NCBI GenBank assembly: GCA_964450865.1
Contig: CAYVHB010000009.1
Span: 34,103-98,102, forward strand
Source: CAYVHB01 sp964450865
GTDB lineage: Bacteria > Bacillota > Clostridia > Saccharofermentanales > UBA5734
DNA length: 64,000 nt
Reading direction: 5' to 3'
The position numbers and the translations under genes were made by a program. The notes beneath the pieces were generated by a model. That model had not been told where the DNA came from and did no database searches. It was given only the letters and a program-made list of their open reading frames with translations. Shown piece by piece: positions 1 to 10,010 of the stretch (position 1 is its first letter; every line of letters starts with the position of its first letter).

Positions 1-2
1 AC

Positions 3-92
3 ATTGTCCAGCTGGCCCCGGCCTTTCGCAAGGACCCCGACTGGGGCCGCCAGAATGACGGCGTTACCGTGGTGGTTCTCGGGCGCGAATGA
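3..92 (+). CDS. 3' end of an unidentified gene (partial)
   Basis: An open frame enters from the left edge and stops at TGA 90-92. The 29 visible residues (ending VVVLGRE) have the codon use of neighbouring genes and look like the end of a folded protein. The family cannot be recognised from so little. It points towards pstS with about 245 bp between, enough for a separate pst promoter. Confidence 0.4.
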   Translation: MVQLAPAFRKDPDWGRQNDGVTVVVLGRE

Positions 93-134
93 CCACCAGG
101 CCCGGGTGGTTTGCCTGATCCGTGCGGTCATTCC

Positions 135-210
135 CGGCCATGATCAGCCTGGCTGGTCATTCACGGCCATGAATAGCCCTGGCTGACCACGATCAGCCTG
201 GCCCGGGCGG
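135..210. repeat. Imperfect short repeats downstream of the partial gene
   Basis: The motif CGGCCATGATCAGCCTGGCT at 135 recurs in degenerate form at 164 (29-bp step), and its GATCAGCCTGG core appears again at 191. No hairpin with a T-run is seen. It resembles the small tandem duplications found after several other genes in this window. Confidence 0.5.
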
Positions 211-237
211 CCCATTATCAGTCCTCCCGGCCGCTGT

Positions 238-265
238 TTAACCTGTTTTTTACATGGAGTTAATC
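238..265 (+). promoter_or_regulatory. Probable Pho box / promoter of the pst operon
   Basis: Three hexamers TTAACC (238-243), TTTACA (249-254) and TTAATC (260-265) follow each other at exactly 11-bp steps with 5-bp spacers. This is the layout of PhoP-binding direct repeats (TTAACA-like) in Bacillus-type Firmicutes. A further TTAACA lies at 285-290. TAATCT (261-266), 17 bp after TTAACC, could act as a -10. Position about 75 bp before pstS, with PhoP/PhoR encoded downstream, fits phosphate-starvation control. Confidence 0.6.
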
Positions 266-338
266 TGATCCTGATGTGACCTTGTTAACATGCTGATGAG
301 TCATCATGCTGTTGAAATCATTCGCAGGAGGCACCATC

Positions 339-1274
339 ATGAAAGATTTCTCACAAACCGTCCGGGACAGCAAGGCCCGCCGTCTGCATTGCCTGCTTGC
401 CAGCCTGCTGACACTTGCCGTTTTGCTGCTCGCCAGCGGATCACTGACCGCCTGCGCACCGGATCCGGGTATTCCATTTAATACCACCGGCCAGTCCAGC
501 GGCCAGAACGGCTCATCATCACCGACTGCCGCGCGTCCTGCTGAGCTTAGCGGCAAGATCGTCGCCGCGGGCTCAACGTCCATGGAAGAACTGATGGTGG
601 CCCTTGGTGAAGCCTTCATGGCGGTTAATCCCCAGGTCACAGTGGAAGTCCAGGGAGGCGGCTCCAGCACCGGTGTCAAAAATGTCGATGCCGGGATCAT
701 TGATATTGGCAGCGCCTCACGCGCACTCAAGCCTGAAGAACTGACGCTGGGTCTCAATGAACACATCATTGCTATCGATGGCATTGTCGTGGCCGTTCAT
801 CCGGATAACCCCATCCAGAACCTGACCACGCAACAGCTCGTTGCTATCTTCACCGATAAAGTCAATAATTGGCAAGAAGTGGGCGGCGCCGATGCGCCGA
901 TTGTTGTTGTGCTGCGCGAAGCCGGCTCCGGAACGCGCGACGGCTTTGAAGAAATATTGCAGATCAAGGACCAGAGTGTCGGTGACCAGGAAGTGAATGA
1001 AACCGGCGTCGTGAAAAGTACCGTCAGCAGCAATCCCTATGCGATCGGCTATCTGTCACTGGGTAAACTGGATGACACGATTAAAGCCGTCGCTGTCGAT
1101 GGTGTCCGGCCTGCTGAAGCGACCGTACTTGATAAGACTTATAAGATCCAGCGGCCGTTCCTCAGCCTGACCAAAGGTATCGAAACAGACTTGATTCAAG
1201 CTTTCTATGACTTTATTTTCAGTGTCGAGGGCCAGGCCATGGTTGAGAAAAAAGGCTTCTGCCCGGTTCGCTGA
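339..1274 (+). CDS. pstS: Phosphate ABC transporter substrate-binding lipoprotein PstS
   Basis: Periplasmic-type phosphate receptor that delivers Pi to PstCA. The 311-residue product starts at ATG 339 after GCAGGAGGC (325-333); an upstream in-frame ATG at 306 has no such site. A signal peptide with lipobox LTAC puts the lipidated cysteine at about residue 39, followed by a Gly/Ser/Pro spacer, so it is membrane-anchored. Phosphate-loop motifs are visible: GSTSMEEL, GGGSSTGVK, GSASRALK and REAGSGTRDGF, in the order normal for PstS. It is the first gene of pstSCAB-phoU, behind a Pho-box-like element. Length is normal for the family. Confidence 0.95.
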   Translation: MKDFSQTVRDSKARRLHCLLASLLTLAVLLLASGSLTACAPDPGIPFNTTGQSSGQNGSSSPTAARPAELSGKIVAAGSTSMEELMVALGEAFMAVNPQVTVEVQGGGSSTGVKNVDAGIIDIGSASRALKPEELTLGLNEHIIAIDGIVVAVHPDNPIQNLTTQQLVAIFTDKVNNWQEVGGADAPIVVVLREAGSGTRDGFEEILQIKDQSVGDQEVNETGVVKSTVSSNPYAIGYLSLGKLDDTIKAVAVDGVRPAEATVLDKTYKIQRPFLSLTKGIETDLIQAFYDFIFSVEGQAMVEKKGFCPVR

Positions 1275-1309
1275 AGACTGTGGCGAGCAAGAAGGGAGTC
1301 CTTGTGCAG

Positions 1310-3025
1310 ATGAACGCTAAACACGTCATGCAAGAACCTGGCTCGTCCCCACGGGCACAACTGCAATCCGGATCACCGGCTGCGGGTGGATCGTTTGAAG
1401 TGGCCGGACCGGGATTGGCCGGTTGGGGCCGTCCAGGCCGCTCAGCGCTACCGGCTCATTTTACCCCTGACGCGGATACGCTCCTGGCCGCGGATACGTT
1501 TCAGGCTGCTGATACGCTGTCAGCTGCTGATGCACTGTCGGTTGAACGGGATCCAGGTTTGCCATTGCGCCGGTTTGTGCGCGGCTGGTTTCAAAAACGG
1601 GCCGTCTCACTGCGCTGGCTGGTCGCGCTGCTGCTGGTTACCGCCAGCCTGATTGCCAGCTTTCTGCCGCAATATGCCGTGATTATTGTCGACCGCCTCT
1701 ACCTGCCACCCGGCTGGCGCCTTCTGCTGGCACCCCTCTCCTATCAGGGTGTTATCCTGGCCTACCCCTGGCTGGCCCGCCTGGCTGAAGGCCTGGTCCT
1801 GGGCAGCCTGCTCGGTGCACTGGCTTTACTCTTGTGGCATGGCTGGCAATTGCTCAAGGCTCACCGGGCTGGGCGTGCGGTCCGGGCATCGCTACCGGCT
1901 CCGATACCGTCTGCGACCCCGTCTTCAGCCGCCCAGGTGCCGTCTGCACCATCATTGGCCCAGCTGCGGCCACCCGGCCTGATCGCCGGCCTGCTGGCGC
2001 TCGCTGCCGCCGGGCGGCTCGTTTCGCTGCTGGGCATGGCCAATTTGCCAGCGATGCTGAAGACACTGGACCTGCCCACACCGCTGATTATCACCAATAC
2101 CGCTCCTTACTACACTCAGTTGCTGGCGCCCTTGCTGGCGCTGGTCCTGGTGTTGTGGCAAAAAAAAGGCGAGGCCTTTGCCCAGGCTGTCTTTCAGGCC
2201 AGCGCGTATATTTCTGTTGCATCCGTGGCCATGATAACATTCTACATGCTGGTGGCCGGCTTGCCGGCCGTCATTGAAATCGGTCCGCTGAATTTCCTGT
2301 TTGGCACGGTCTGGAAACCGACCAGTTCGACCCTGCCCCAGTTTGGCGTGCTGCCGATGATGCTGGCGACTGTGGCGGCCACGGTCGGCGCGGTCCTGAT
2401 CGGCGTTCCGGTCGGGCTGCTGACGTCCGTTTTCCTCGCGGAAATCGCCCCGCCCCGGCTGGCTGACCTGGTCCGGCCGGCGATTGAGCTGCTGGCCGGG
2501 ATTCCTTCGGTCATCTATGGTTTTTTTGGCCTGCAATTATTGGTGCCGCTGGTGGCCCGCCTGTTTAATCTGCCAACCGGTGCCAATTTGTTTTCAGCCA
2601 TTATCATCCTGGCCATCATGATCCTGCCCACGATCATCAGTACGGCTGAAACCGGCCTGCGCGGGGTGCCTTCAGCCTATAAAGAAGCCTCGCTGGCCCT
2701 TGGCGCCACCCATGTGATGACTATTTTCAAGGTGCTGATCCCGGCTGCGGCCTCCCCCATCCTTTCCGGTGTGATTCTCGGTGTCGGCCGGGCCATCGGC
2801 GAAACAATGGCCGTGATCATGGTAGCCGGCAATGTACCCAACCTCCCCGGCCTGTTTACAGCCGTGCGGCCGCTGACGGTCGGCATTGCCCTGGAAATGA
2901 GTTACGCCTCCGGTCTCCATCAGCAAGCCCTGTTCGCGATTGGCCTGGTCCTGTTCATTTTTATCATGCTGGTCAACATATCCTTCAGCTATCTGGCCCG
3001 CAAGGGAGGTGGTGCCCGTGGATAA
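1310..3025 (+). CDS. pstC: Phosphate ABC transporter permease PstC (long form)
   Basis: Inner-membrane permease half of the Pi transporter. The C-terminal 230 residues form a MetI-type permease domain with the EAA-loop region (EASLALGATHVMTI). The protein is about 571 residues against roughly 300 for ordinary PstC. The first 90 residues are a hydrophilic low-complexity tail containing four copies of an 18-bp repeat, followed by extra membrane segments and an Ala/Pro/Ser linker near residue 200 before the conserved part. GAAGGGAG (1291-1298) serves either ATG 1310 or GTG 1304; GTG 1280 lies upstream of it and is rejected. The end overlaps pstA by 8 bp, implying translational coupling. Confidence 0.92.
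   Translation: MNAKHVMQEPGSSPRAQLQSGSPAAGGSFEVAGPGLAGWGRPGRSALPAHFTPDADTLLAADTFQAADTLSAADALSVERDPGLPLRRFVRGWFQKRAVSLRWLVALLLVTASLIASFLPQYAVIIVDRLYLPPGWRLLLAPLSYQGVILAYPWLARLAEGLVLGSLLGALALLLWHGWQLLKAHRAGRAVRASLPAPIPSATPSSAAQVPSAPSLAQLRPPGLIAGLLALAAAGRLVSLLGMANLPAMLKTLDLPTPLIITNTAPYYTQLLAPLLALVLVLWQKKGEAFAQAVFQASAYISVASVAMITFYMLVAGLPAVIEIGPLNFLFGTVWKPTSSTLPQFGVLPMMLATVAATVGAVLIGVPVGLLTSVFLAEIAPPRLADLVRPAIELLAGIPSVIYGFFGLQLLVPLVARLFNLPTGANLFSAIIILAIMILPTIISTAETGLRGVPSAYKEASLALGATHVMTIFKVLIPAAASPILSGVILGVGRAIGETMAVIMVAGNVPNLPGLFTAVRPLTVGIALEMSYASGLHQQALFAIGLVLFIFIMLVNISFSYLARKGGGARG
1471..1542 (+). repeat. Four 18-bp tandem repeats inside pstC
   Basis: Units begin at 1471, 1489, 1507 and 1525, each close to GCGGATACGCTCCTGGCC, and encode a six-residue repeat of the type A-D-T-L-x-A. 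They are in frame, so copy-number change would lengthen or shorten the PstC N-terminal tail without disrupting the gene. Confidence 0.85.
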
Positions 3026-3881
3026 GACACCAGTCCTGCAGCGCAAGCCCAATCGTCTCAAAGACAACCTGCTGCTTGCGGCCATCTGGCTGAGTGCCCT
3101 GCTGACCGTGGCTGTCCTGCTGCTGATCATCGGCTTTATCCTGGTCAACGGGGTGCCGCATATTACCTGGCGTTTCCTCAGCGACCCGTATTTCGAAAGC
3201 ACAGATCAGAAGGGCATCCTGCCGATGATCATCAATACCCTCTACCTGGTCCTGCTGACTTTGCTTTTTGCGACGCCAATCGGGATCAGTACGGCCATAT
3301 ACCTCACCCAATATGCCCGCCAGGGACGGCTGGTCCGCATCATCCGCTTCACAACCGAGACCCTGGCCGGCATCCCGTCGATTATTTACGGTCTGTTCGG
3401 CTTTGCCCTCTTTGTCTCATTTCTCAAGTTTGGCTATTCGATCCTGGCCGGTTCCCTGACTCTGACGATCATGGTCCTGCCAACCATTGTCCGGACGACT
3501 GAGGAGGCCCTTCTGGCCGTACCAGTACAATACAAGGAGGGGGCCCTGGCCCTCGGTGCCAACAAGCTGCGGGTCATCCTGGGCATCATGCTGCCCAGTG
3601 CCAGCCCGGGCATCCTGACTGCCATTATCCTGGCGATGGGCCGGATTGTTGGTGAATCGGCGGCCCTGATGTTCACAGCCGGCCTGGTACCGGCCATGCC
3701 CAAGGATTTTCTCAGCCACATCATGGCTTCAGGCCGTTCTCTGACCTTGCATCTTTATCAGCTTGCGATGCGTGGCGAGGCCCTGGAACAGACCTATGCC
3801 ACCGGTGCCGTCCTGCTGATCATTGTCTTTGTCCTGAATCGTCTGGCTAAAAGCCTGGCCCGCCTGGCCCGGCGCGGCTGA
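3018..3881 (+). CDS. pstA: Phosphate ABC transporter permease PstA
   Basis: Second permease of the phosphate transporter, 287 residues with about six membrane segments and the EAA-type cytoplasmic loop (YKEGALALGANKLRVI), as usual for PstA. The start is GTG 3018, eight bases after GGGAGG (3004-3009) and inside the last codons of pstC; a longer frame from 2940 would run through pstC coding sequence and is unlikely. Pairs with PstC in the membrane and binds PstB. The last codons and stop lie within a 30-bp direct repeat. Confidence 0.93.
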   Translation: MDKTPVLQRKPNRLKDNLLLAAIWLSALLTVAVLLLIIGFILVNGVPHITWRFLSDPYFESTDQKGILPMIINTLYLVLLTLLFATPIGISTAIYLTQYARQGRLVRIIRFTTETLAGIPSIIYGLFGFALFVSFLKFGYSILAGSLTLTIMVLPTIVRTTEEALLAVPVQYKEGALALGANKLRVILGIMLPSASPGILTAIILAMGRIVGESAALMFTAGLVPAMPKDFLSHIMASGRSLTLHLYQLAMRGEALEQTYATGAVLLIIVFVLNRLAKSLARLARRG

Positions 3882-3902
3882 GGTCTGGCCCGCCTGGCCC
3901 GG
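3855..3902 (+). repeat. 30-bp direct duplication across the pstA stop codon
   Basis: CTGGCCCGCCTGGCCCGG occurs at 3855-3872 and again at 3885-3902, with the pstA stop TGA (3879-3881) between. CTGAG at 3879 and CTCAG at 3904 could also pair as a weak stem between pstA and pstB. Confidence 0.7.
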
Positions 3903-3961
3903 GCTCAGCTAGCCGCACGTTCTTTTGCACCAGTTCCTGGATTTAAAGGAGATAGCAGCCC

Positions 3962-4876
<915 letters not shown>

Positions 4877-5007
4877 GCAAGCCCTGCCGGTCGCGGCTTT
4901 CGCATTGCCGGATGGCTCCGGGGCGGGCAGCCTGCGAGTGCCTATAGCCGATAGACTGATCAGATGATATCGACTGCAGGTGATCATAATCAGGAGGGAT
5001 TATATAT

Positions 5008-5670
5008 ATGGTGATCCGGGTTGAATTTCAAAAAGAACTGGATGCCCTGCATCAGGAGATCATCCGGATGGGCGCGACGGTTGAACAGGCGATCAATGAG
5101 GCTGTGCTGGCCCTGACCGATATGGACCTTGAACGGGCCAGGCGCGTTATCGAACAAGATGACATTGTCGATGAGATGGAACGCCAGATCGATCGCCACT
5201 GCGTCGAAATCATCGCCCGCCAGCAGCCGGTTGCCCGGGACCTGCGCGATGTTACGTCAACACTCAAGCTGATCACCGACCTTGAGCGGATCGCTGACCA
5301 CGCCAGCGATATCTGCGAACGCGTCAGCGAGATCTGCTCCCATGACAACCGGATTCAGGTGCCCTACGACATCATCACGATTGCGAATGTTGCCAAGGAG
5401 ATGCTGCGCGGGGCCCTTGATGCCTACGTCAGCCGCAATGAGGAGAAGGCCAGCCAGGTCATTCACATGGATGACCGGGTGGATGAACTCTATCGCAAGC
5501 TGAAGAAATATCTGGCGCATCTGATGACCGTCGACCCCGAATACGTCGAGCAGCTGGTCGACATGCTGCTGATCTGCAAGTATTTTGAACGGATTGCCGA
5601 TCATGCCCAGAACGTGGCCGAATGGGTGCTGTTCTTTATCAAGGGACGGCACATGAATTACAATGACTGA
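5008..5670 (+). CDS. phoU: Phosphate transport/signalling regulator PhoU
   Basis: A 220-residue all-helical protein with two PhoU three-helix repeats; the motif DLRDVTSTLKLITDLERIADH in repeat one is echoed by KYFERIADHAQNVAEWV in repeat two, each with the E-R-I-A-D-H metal-binding signature. PhoU links PstB activity to PhoR and damps the Pho response when phosphate is plentiful. Start ATG 5008 after CAGGAGGGA (4991-4999). Its last codons overlap the start of the response-regulator gene (5663), so the two are coupled. Confidence 0.95.
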   Translation: MVIRVEFQKELDALHQEIIRMGATVEQAINEAVLALTDMDLERARRVIEQDDIVDEMERQIDRHCVEIIARQQPVARDLRDVTSTLKLITDLERIADHASDICERVSEICSHDNRIQVPYDIITIANVAKEMLRGALDAYVSRNEEKASQVIHMDDRVDELYRKLKKYLAHLMTVDPEYVEQLVDMLLICKYFERIADHAQNVAEWVLFFIKGRHMNYND

Positions 5671-6688
5671 CGTGGCCCGTCCGTACCCGTCGTCCGCTCC
5701 GCCCGCTGTCCGCCCCCTGATCGTGCTGGTCGAGGACGACGCGGTCATCGCTGAGCTGCTCGAGTTCAATCTGCAAAATGAGGGCTATGCAACCCGCAGC
5801 TTTCGGGACGGTCCGGCGATGTTCGCCGCCCTGCCCGCCCTGGGGCCGGTTGCCCTCTTTATCCTTGACATCATGTTGCCGGGGATGGACGGTTTTGAAA
5901 TCTGCGCCAGCCTGAAAAAGGATCCGGCCTTCGAATGGCTGCCTATTCTGATGCTGACCGCCCGCAGCACGGAATTTGACAAGGTTCGTGGCCTGGAAAC
6001 CGGTGCTGATGATTATCTGACCAAGCCTTTTGGCATGCGTGAATTCATGGCCCGCGTGCAGGCCCTGATCCGGCGCTACCGCAAGCTCAACCACCTGCGC
6101 AACCCCCAGGGGAGCTGGCCCCAGCCGGCCGGTGCAGACATCACCGGCCCGGGCGCGGCCCAGTCCGGCATGACGTCTGACAGCCAGGCCTGGCAGCCCG
6201 TGGCCGGCCAGGCTACCCCTGCTGACCGTGCCCCCGGTGCTCAGTCCCCGGCATATAGTCAGTCCCCGGTCGTGCCGGCCGCTGCTTTTTCTGGCCCCCC
6301 GGTCATCCATTCCGGGGCGCCGGCCCCCTATGCGGGTGGACCAGCCGCGCATGCCAGTGCTTCAGCGCCCTATACCGGAGGTCCGGAGCTGATCACCAGT
6401 TACCCGGTGACGATCGATGATGCGCGTCATCGCGTTTATAAGGGACAGCAGGAGATCGAAGTGACCAACCGGGAGTATGAGCTGCTCAAGTTCCTGATGC
6501 TGCATCGCGGCGTCGCTTACAGCCGGGATGACTTGCTTAATTATGTCTGGGGCTATGAATACATCGGAGAGACCCGGACCGTTGATGTGCACATCCGCCA
6601 GCTGCGGCGCAAGCTTGAAGATGATGACGCCAATCCGGTCCTGATCGAGACAGTCCGCGGCCGTGGTTACCGCTTTCGCGAAGACTGA
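5663..6688 (+). CDS. phoP: PhoP/PhoB-type response regulator with an expanded linker
   Basis: OmpR-family regulator. The receiver domain (residues 15-145) has the acidic pair in VLVEDD, phospho-acceptor Asp69 in ILDIMLPG and the switch lysine in LTKPFG. The C-terminal winged helix (about 250-341) carries TNREYELLKFL and the RTVDVHIRQLRRKLE recognition region. Between them lies an unusual Pro/Ala/Ser/Gly-rich stretch of about 100 residues containing duplicated APYxGGP units; ordinary PhoP/PhoB proteins are near 230 residues, this one 341. It overlaps phoU and is followed by the kinase gene, so it is assigned to phosphate control. Confidence 0.9.
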   Translation: MTDVARPYPSSAPPAVRPLIVLVEDDAVIAELLEFNLQNEGYATRSFRDGPAMFAALPALGPVALFILDIMLPGMDGFEICASLKKDPAFEWLPILMLTARSTEFDKVRGLETGADDYLTKPFGMREFMARVQALIRRYRKLNHLRNPQGSWPQPAGADITGPGAAQSGMTSDSQAWQPVAGQATPADRAPGAQSPAYSQSPVVPAAAFSGPPVIHSGAPAPYAGGPAAHASASAPYTGGPELITSYPVTIDDARHRVYKGQQEIEVTNREYELLKFLMLHRGVAYSRDDLLNYVWGYEYIGETRTVDVHIRQLRRKLEDDDANPVLIETVRGRGYRFRED

Positions 6689-6792
6689 AACAGCAGGCCA
6701 TGAAGGTCCGGCCGTGTTAATGGATAGTGACCATCCGCCCTGCAGCAACAGGCAATGAATACCAGGTAATGAAGGAACAGGAAGGATCAACC

Positions 6793-8544
6793 ATGCTCAA
6801 GCGAATGTATGCCCTGGTAATTGCGGTCGTAGTCCTGGCGATTCTGGCAACCGGACTGACCGCGTTCCAGATCATTGACCGCTATCATGACCAGATCAAT
6901 CAGGACTACCTGACGTCAGCCGCGACACTCGTGGAACTGGATATGCAAGCCGGGCTGGCCGCGCCGGTGGCAGCCCGGCAGACCCTGCAGGTCTTTGATC
7001 GCGAAGACCGGCATATGCGGATTACGATTATTGACCGCCAGGGCCAGGTTTTCTTTGACAATGAAGCCAGCACGGAGACGATGGACAATCACCTGTTCCG
7101 GCCCGAGATTGCCCAGGCGATCAAGACGGGTGTCATGGGTTCAGCGGTCCGGCGCAGCCAGACCTTGCACATCGATATGCTCTATATCGCGGTCTATTCC
7201 TCAAGCCTGGACCTGGTGATCCGGACTTCCATGCCGCTCGACGAACGTCAGACCGGCCTGACCGGGCTCTTGACCAGTATGCTGGTTGTACTGGGACTGG
7301 CGCTCGTGGTCCTGACCGTTGCCGGCGCGTTTCTGGTCCGCCAGATTACACGACCGCTGATTGAGCTCAAGCAAGCGGCCCACAGCATGAGCCGCGGTCA
7401 ATACCAGGCCCGGGTCCGCCATTATCATGACGATGGCTCGGAAATCGGTGAACTGGCGATGGCTTTCAATACCATGGCTGAGACCTTGCAGACCAATGTT
7501 CGCGATCTGCAAGATAAAAATGCCCGGCTTGATGCCATTCTCGACTCGATGGCGGTACCCCTGCTGGTTGTCAATCAGAACGCCACCGTTTCATTCATGA
7601 ATATTCATGCCCGGGAAATCTTCGGCCGCAACCTGGACCCGGCCAGCACCGCTTATCCGCTGGTCCTGATCACCCACCATCCGGAAAGTGAACGGCTGGT
7701 CCAGCATGCCCTGGATGCCGGCCAGACGGTTTCAGCCGAACTGACGATTGCAACCGTGCGCGGCAACGTTGTCTTCAATGTGACAGCATCGCCGATCAAG
7801 TCGCCGTTTTCCCAGGGCGCGATCATGACGTTCTACGATATCAGCCAGGCGCGGCAGTTGCAGCGGATGCGCAGCGAATTTGTTGCCAACGTCACCCACG
7901 AACTGCGGACCCCGCTGACTTCCATACGCGGCTTTATTGAAACGCTGCGCCACGGCGCGGTCAATAATCCGGCCGTGTCGGATCGTTTCCTGGAAATCAT
8001 TGACATTGAGGCTGAACGGCTGCATAAACTGATCAGCGATATCCTCGTCCTCTCGGAAATTGAGGACCTTAGAGAAGATAAAGAACGCGAAACCTTTGAT
8101 CTCAACGCCCTGATTGACGACGTGGCCGTCCTGCTTGACGATATGGCGACCGAGAAAAAGGTCAGCATCATACCGGAAACGGGAGAAGAGCCGATTGCGG
8201 TTTCCGCCAATCGTTACCGGATCAAGCAGATCCTGATCAACCTGATGGATAATGCCATCAAATACAACCGGGAAGGCGGCAAGGTGTTTGTAACCGCCCG
8301 GCGCCAGGGTGACGGCCGGCTGTGTCTGGTGGTACGGGATATGGGAGTCGGTATCGCACCGGAGCACATCGACCGGATCTTTGAGCGATTCTACCGGGTC
8401 GATGCCAGCCGTTCGCGAGAGCTCGGCGGCACAGGCCTGGGACTGTCAATCGTCAAGCACATCGCCCAGCTTTACGGCGGGTATGCCCGCGTCGAAAGCC
8501 AGCCGGGCAGCGGCAGCACATTCACGGTGGTGCTGGACATTTAA
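6793..8544 (+). CDS. phoR: PhoR-type sensor histidine kinase
   Basis: Membrane histidine kinase of 583 residues partnering the preceding regulator. Order: TM1 at about 5-27, an extracytoplasmic sensor of roughly 130 residues, TM2 near 160-180, HAMP (RPLIELKQAAHSMSRG), PAS (around 235-345), HisKA with phospho-acceptor His369 in HELRTPLTSIRGF, then HATPase with NLMDNAIKYN, DMGVGI and GGTGLGLSIV. Start ATG 6793 follows GGAAGGA (6779-6785); the upstream in-frame GTG 6727 and ATG 6769 lack a site. Expected to detect phosphate status through PstSCAB-PhoU and phosphorylate PhoP. Confidence 0.92.
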   Translation: MLKRMYALVIAVVVLAILATGLTAFQIIDRYHDQINQDYLTSAATLVELDMQAGLAAPVAARQTLQVFDREDRHMRITIIDRQGQVFFDNEASTETMDNHLFRPEIAQAIKTGVMGSAVRRSQTLHIDMLYIAVYSSSLDLVIRTSMPLDERQTGLTGLLTSMLVVLGLALVVLTVAGAFLVRQITRPLIELKQAAHSMSRGQYQARVRHYHDDGSEIGELAMAFNTMAETLQTNVRDLQDKNARLDAILDSMAVPLLVVNQNATVSFMNIHAREIFGRNLDPASTAYPLVLITHHPESERLVQHALDAGQTVSAELTIATVRGNVVFNVTASPIKSPFSQGAIMTFYDISQARQLQRMRSEFVANVTHELRTPLTSIRGFIETLRHGAVNNPAVSDRFLEIIDIEAERLHKLISDILVLSEIEDLREDKERETFDLNALIDDVAVLLDDMATEKKVSIIPETGEEPIAVSANRYRIKQILINLMDNAIKYNREGGKVFVTARRQGDGRLCLVVRDMGVGIAPEHIDRIFERFYRVDASRSRELGGTGLGLSIVKHIAQLYGGYARVESQPGSGSTFTVVLDI

Positions 8545-8621
8545 AGCAACCACGCTGGCAGCGTCAATATCGCCATCGTCAAGCAAGCAGCATGTTCACC
8601 GTTGAACAGCGAGGAGATAAC

Positions 8622-9251
8622 ATGACACAGACAACAGCCCGTAACCTGCCGCAAGCCTGGCAGCAGTTCATCCGCCAGTGCCAGGATTGCCGGCAATGTC
8701 CGCTGGGCAGCAGCCGGCGTCAGGCTGTCATCTGGCGCGGGGCCCTGCAGGCACCCCTGATGTTCATCGGCGAAGGTCCTGGCGCTGAAGAAGATGAGCG
8801 CGGCGAACCATTTGTCGGCGCGGCCGGCCGCTTGCTTGACCTGCTTCTGCAGGCCTATGGACTGGATCCGTCGGTCTTTCATATTGGCAATATTGTCAAG
8901 TGCCGGCCACCGCAGAACCGGGTGCCATCCGAGGCGGAAGCCAGGGCCTGCCGCCCCTTGCTTGCCGTCCAATTCAAGCTGGTTCGCCCGAAAATCATCG
9001 TTTTGCTGGGAGCCACGGCCTATAAATATTTTACCGGTGGCAGTGAAAGCATTTCCAGGATCCGCGGCCAGTGGATCGATAAAAGCGGCTACCTGATCTT
9101 GCCCACTTACCATCCGGCATATATCCTGCGCAATAACCGCGAACGGATCCGCCTTTGGGAAGATATTGGCCTGGTGCGCAGCAAGATGGAGGAACTGGGC
9201 CTGGTGCAGCCCCTGAACAGCCAGCCGCCCATGCCGGAGGGACGCTCCTGA
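8622..9251 (+). CDS. Uracil-DNA glycosylase, type 4 (Fe-S cluster family)
   Basis: Base-excision repair enzyme that removes uracil from DNA. The 209-residue protein shows the family's 4Fe-4S cysteine pattern: CxxC near the N-terminus (CQDCRQC), a third Cys in NIVKCRPPQNR and a fourth in ARACRPLL. The uracil pocket motif GEGPGAEEDERGEPFVGAAG and the YHPAYILRN loop are intact. Start ATG 8622 after GAGGAG (8610-8615). It lies 77 bp after phoR on the same strand and may be co-transcribed. Confidence 0.93.
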   Translation: MTQTTARNLPQAWQQFIRQCQDCRQCPLGSSRRQAVIWRGALQAPLMFIGEGPGAEEDERGEPFVGAAGRLLDLLLQAYGLDPSVFHIGNIVKCRPPQNRVPSEAEARACRPLLAVQFKLVRPKIIVLLGATAYKYFTGGSESISRIRGQWIDKSGYLILPTYHPAYILRNNRERIRLWEDIGLVRSKMEELGLVQPLNSQPPMPEGRS

Positions 9252-9355
9252 GAACGTGGAATGAAAAGCACCCGCGTCACAACCCCGGCCGGATCAATGA
9301 CCCGGTCGGCCAGGCGCGGATCGACTCGGAACACAGCAGTCCAGTCCGGCTGCAT

Positions 9356-9919
9356 ATGAATATTTTGCAACGGTATCAGCCAATCCTGGCCTGGCTGGCT
9401 CTGCTGGCCTGGATGATCCTGATTTTTGGTCTGTCCAGCCAGAGCAGTACAGTTTCCAGTCAGCTCAGCGGAGGGCTGCTGACGAAGCTGTTAGCCCTGC
9501 TGCCAATCGCCGGGCCAATGGATGGGGCGACGCTGGATCGTTTACATGAGGGGCTGCGCAGTCTGGCCCATGGCCTGATGTTTTTTGGCTTGGGCTGGCT
9601 GGCCAGCCTGGCTCTGTCCATGTGGCCGCCGGCCGGATTTCTGTCGGACCATCTCCGGCTACAGGCCCGACCCCCTCGTCAGGATCCGGTGCTGCACCAG
9701 GAACTGCTGCTGTCTCGTGGCTTGTCGCATAAAAATCAGGTCCGGCCGTTGCCAGCCCTCGTCCTGGGCCTGCTTTATGCCCTTGGTGATGAACTGCACC
9801 AGCTTTTTGTGCCTGGGCGTTCGGCGCAATGGCAAGATATCCTGATTGATGCGACCGGTGTTTTCCTGGCCGTGCTGTTGTTTGCATGGCGCCAGCAACG
9901 GCGCCAGCCGCCGGGTTGA
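9356..9919 (+). CDS. VanZ-like membrane protein
   Basis: A 187-residue protein with the VanZ-family pattern: an N-terminal TM ending in FGLSSQSS, a helix containing LRSLAHGLMFFGLGWL, then LGDELHQLFVPGRSAQWQDILIDATGVFL-type C-terminal region with conserved D-E-x-H-Q and the final TM. VanZ homologues confer low-level teicoplanin resistance in enterococci, but most chromosomal copies have no known role. The frame is open further upstream, but ATG 9356 directly precedes the first TM; its ribosome site is poor, so the start is uncertain. Confidence 0.8.
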   Translation: MNILQRYQPILAWLALLAWMILIFGLSSQSSTVSSQLSGGLLTKLLALLPIAGPMDGATLDRLHEGLRSLAHGLMFFGLGWLASLALSMWPPAGFLSDHLRLQARPPRQDPVLHQELLLSRGLSHKNQVRPLPALVLGLLYALGDELHQLFVPGRSAQWQDILIDATGVFLAVLLFAWRQQRRQPPG

Positions 9920-10010
9920 CTAATTATCAGCGACAATAGGCTTTTCCAATGAATATCAGGTAATGTTCAAGTAGTTTTCACATCGGCAGTCCAAGCTGAA
10001 CGTAACAGAA

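Noticed and set aside
306..338. Upstream ATG of pstS
   Set aside because: The strong GCAGGAGGC site lies between it and ATG 339, and the signal peptide is complete from 339.
2940..3017. Longer pstA start inside pstC
   Set aside because: GTG 3018 has GGGAGG eight bases upstream; the longer start would encode residues unlike PstA and lies within the pstC membrane helix.
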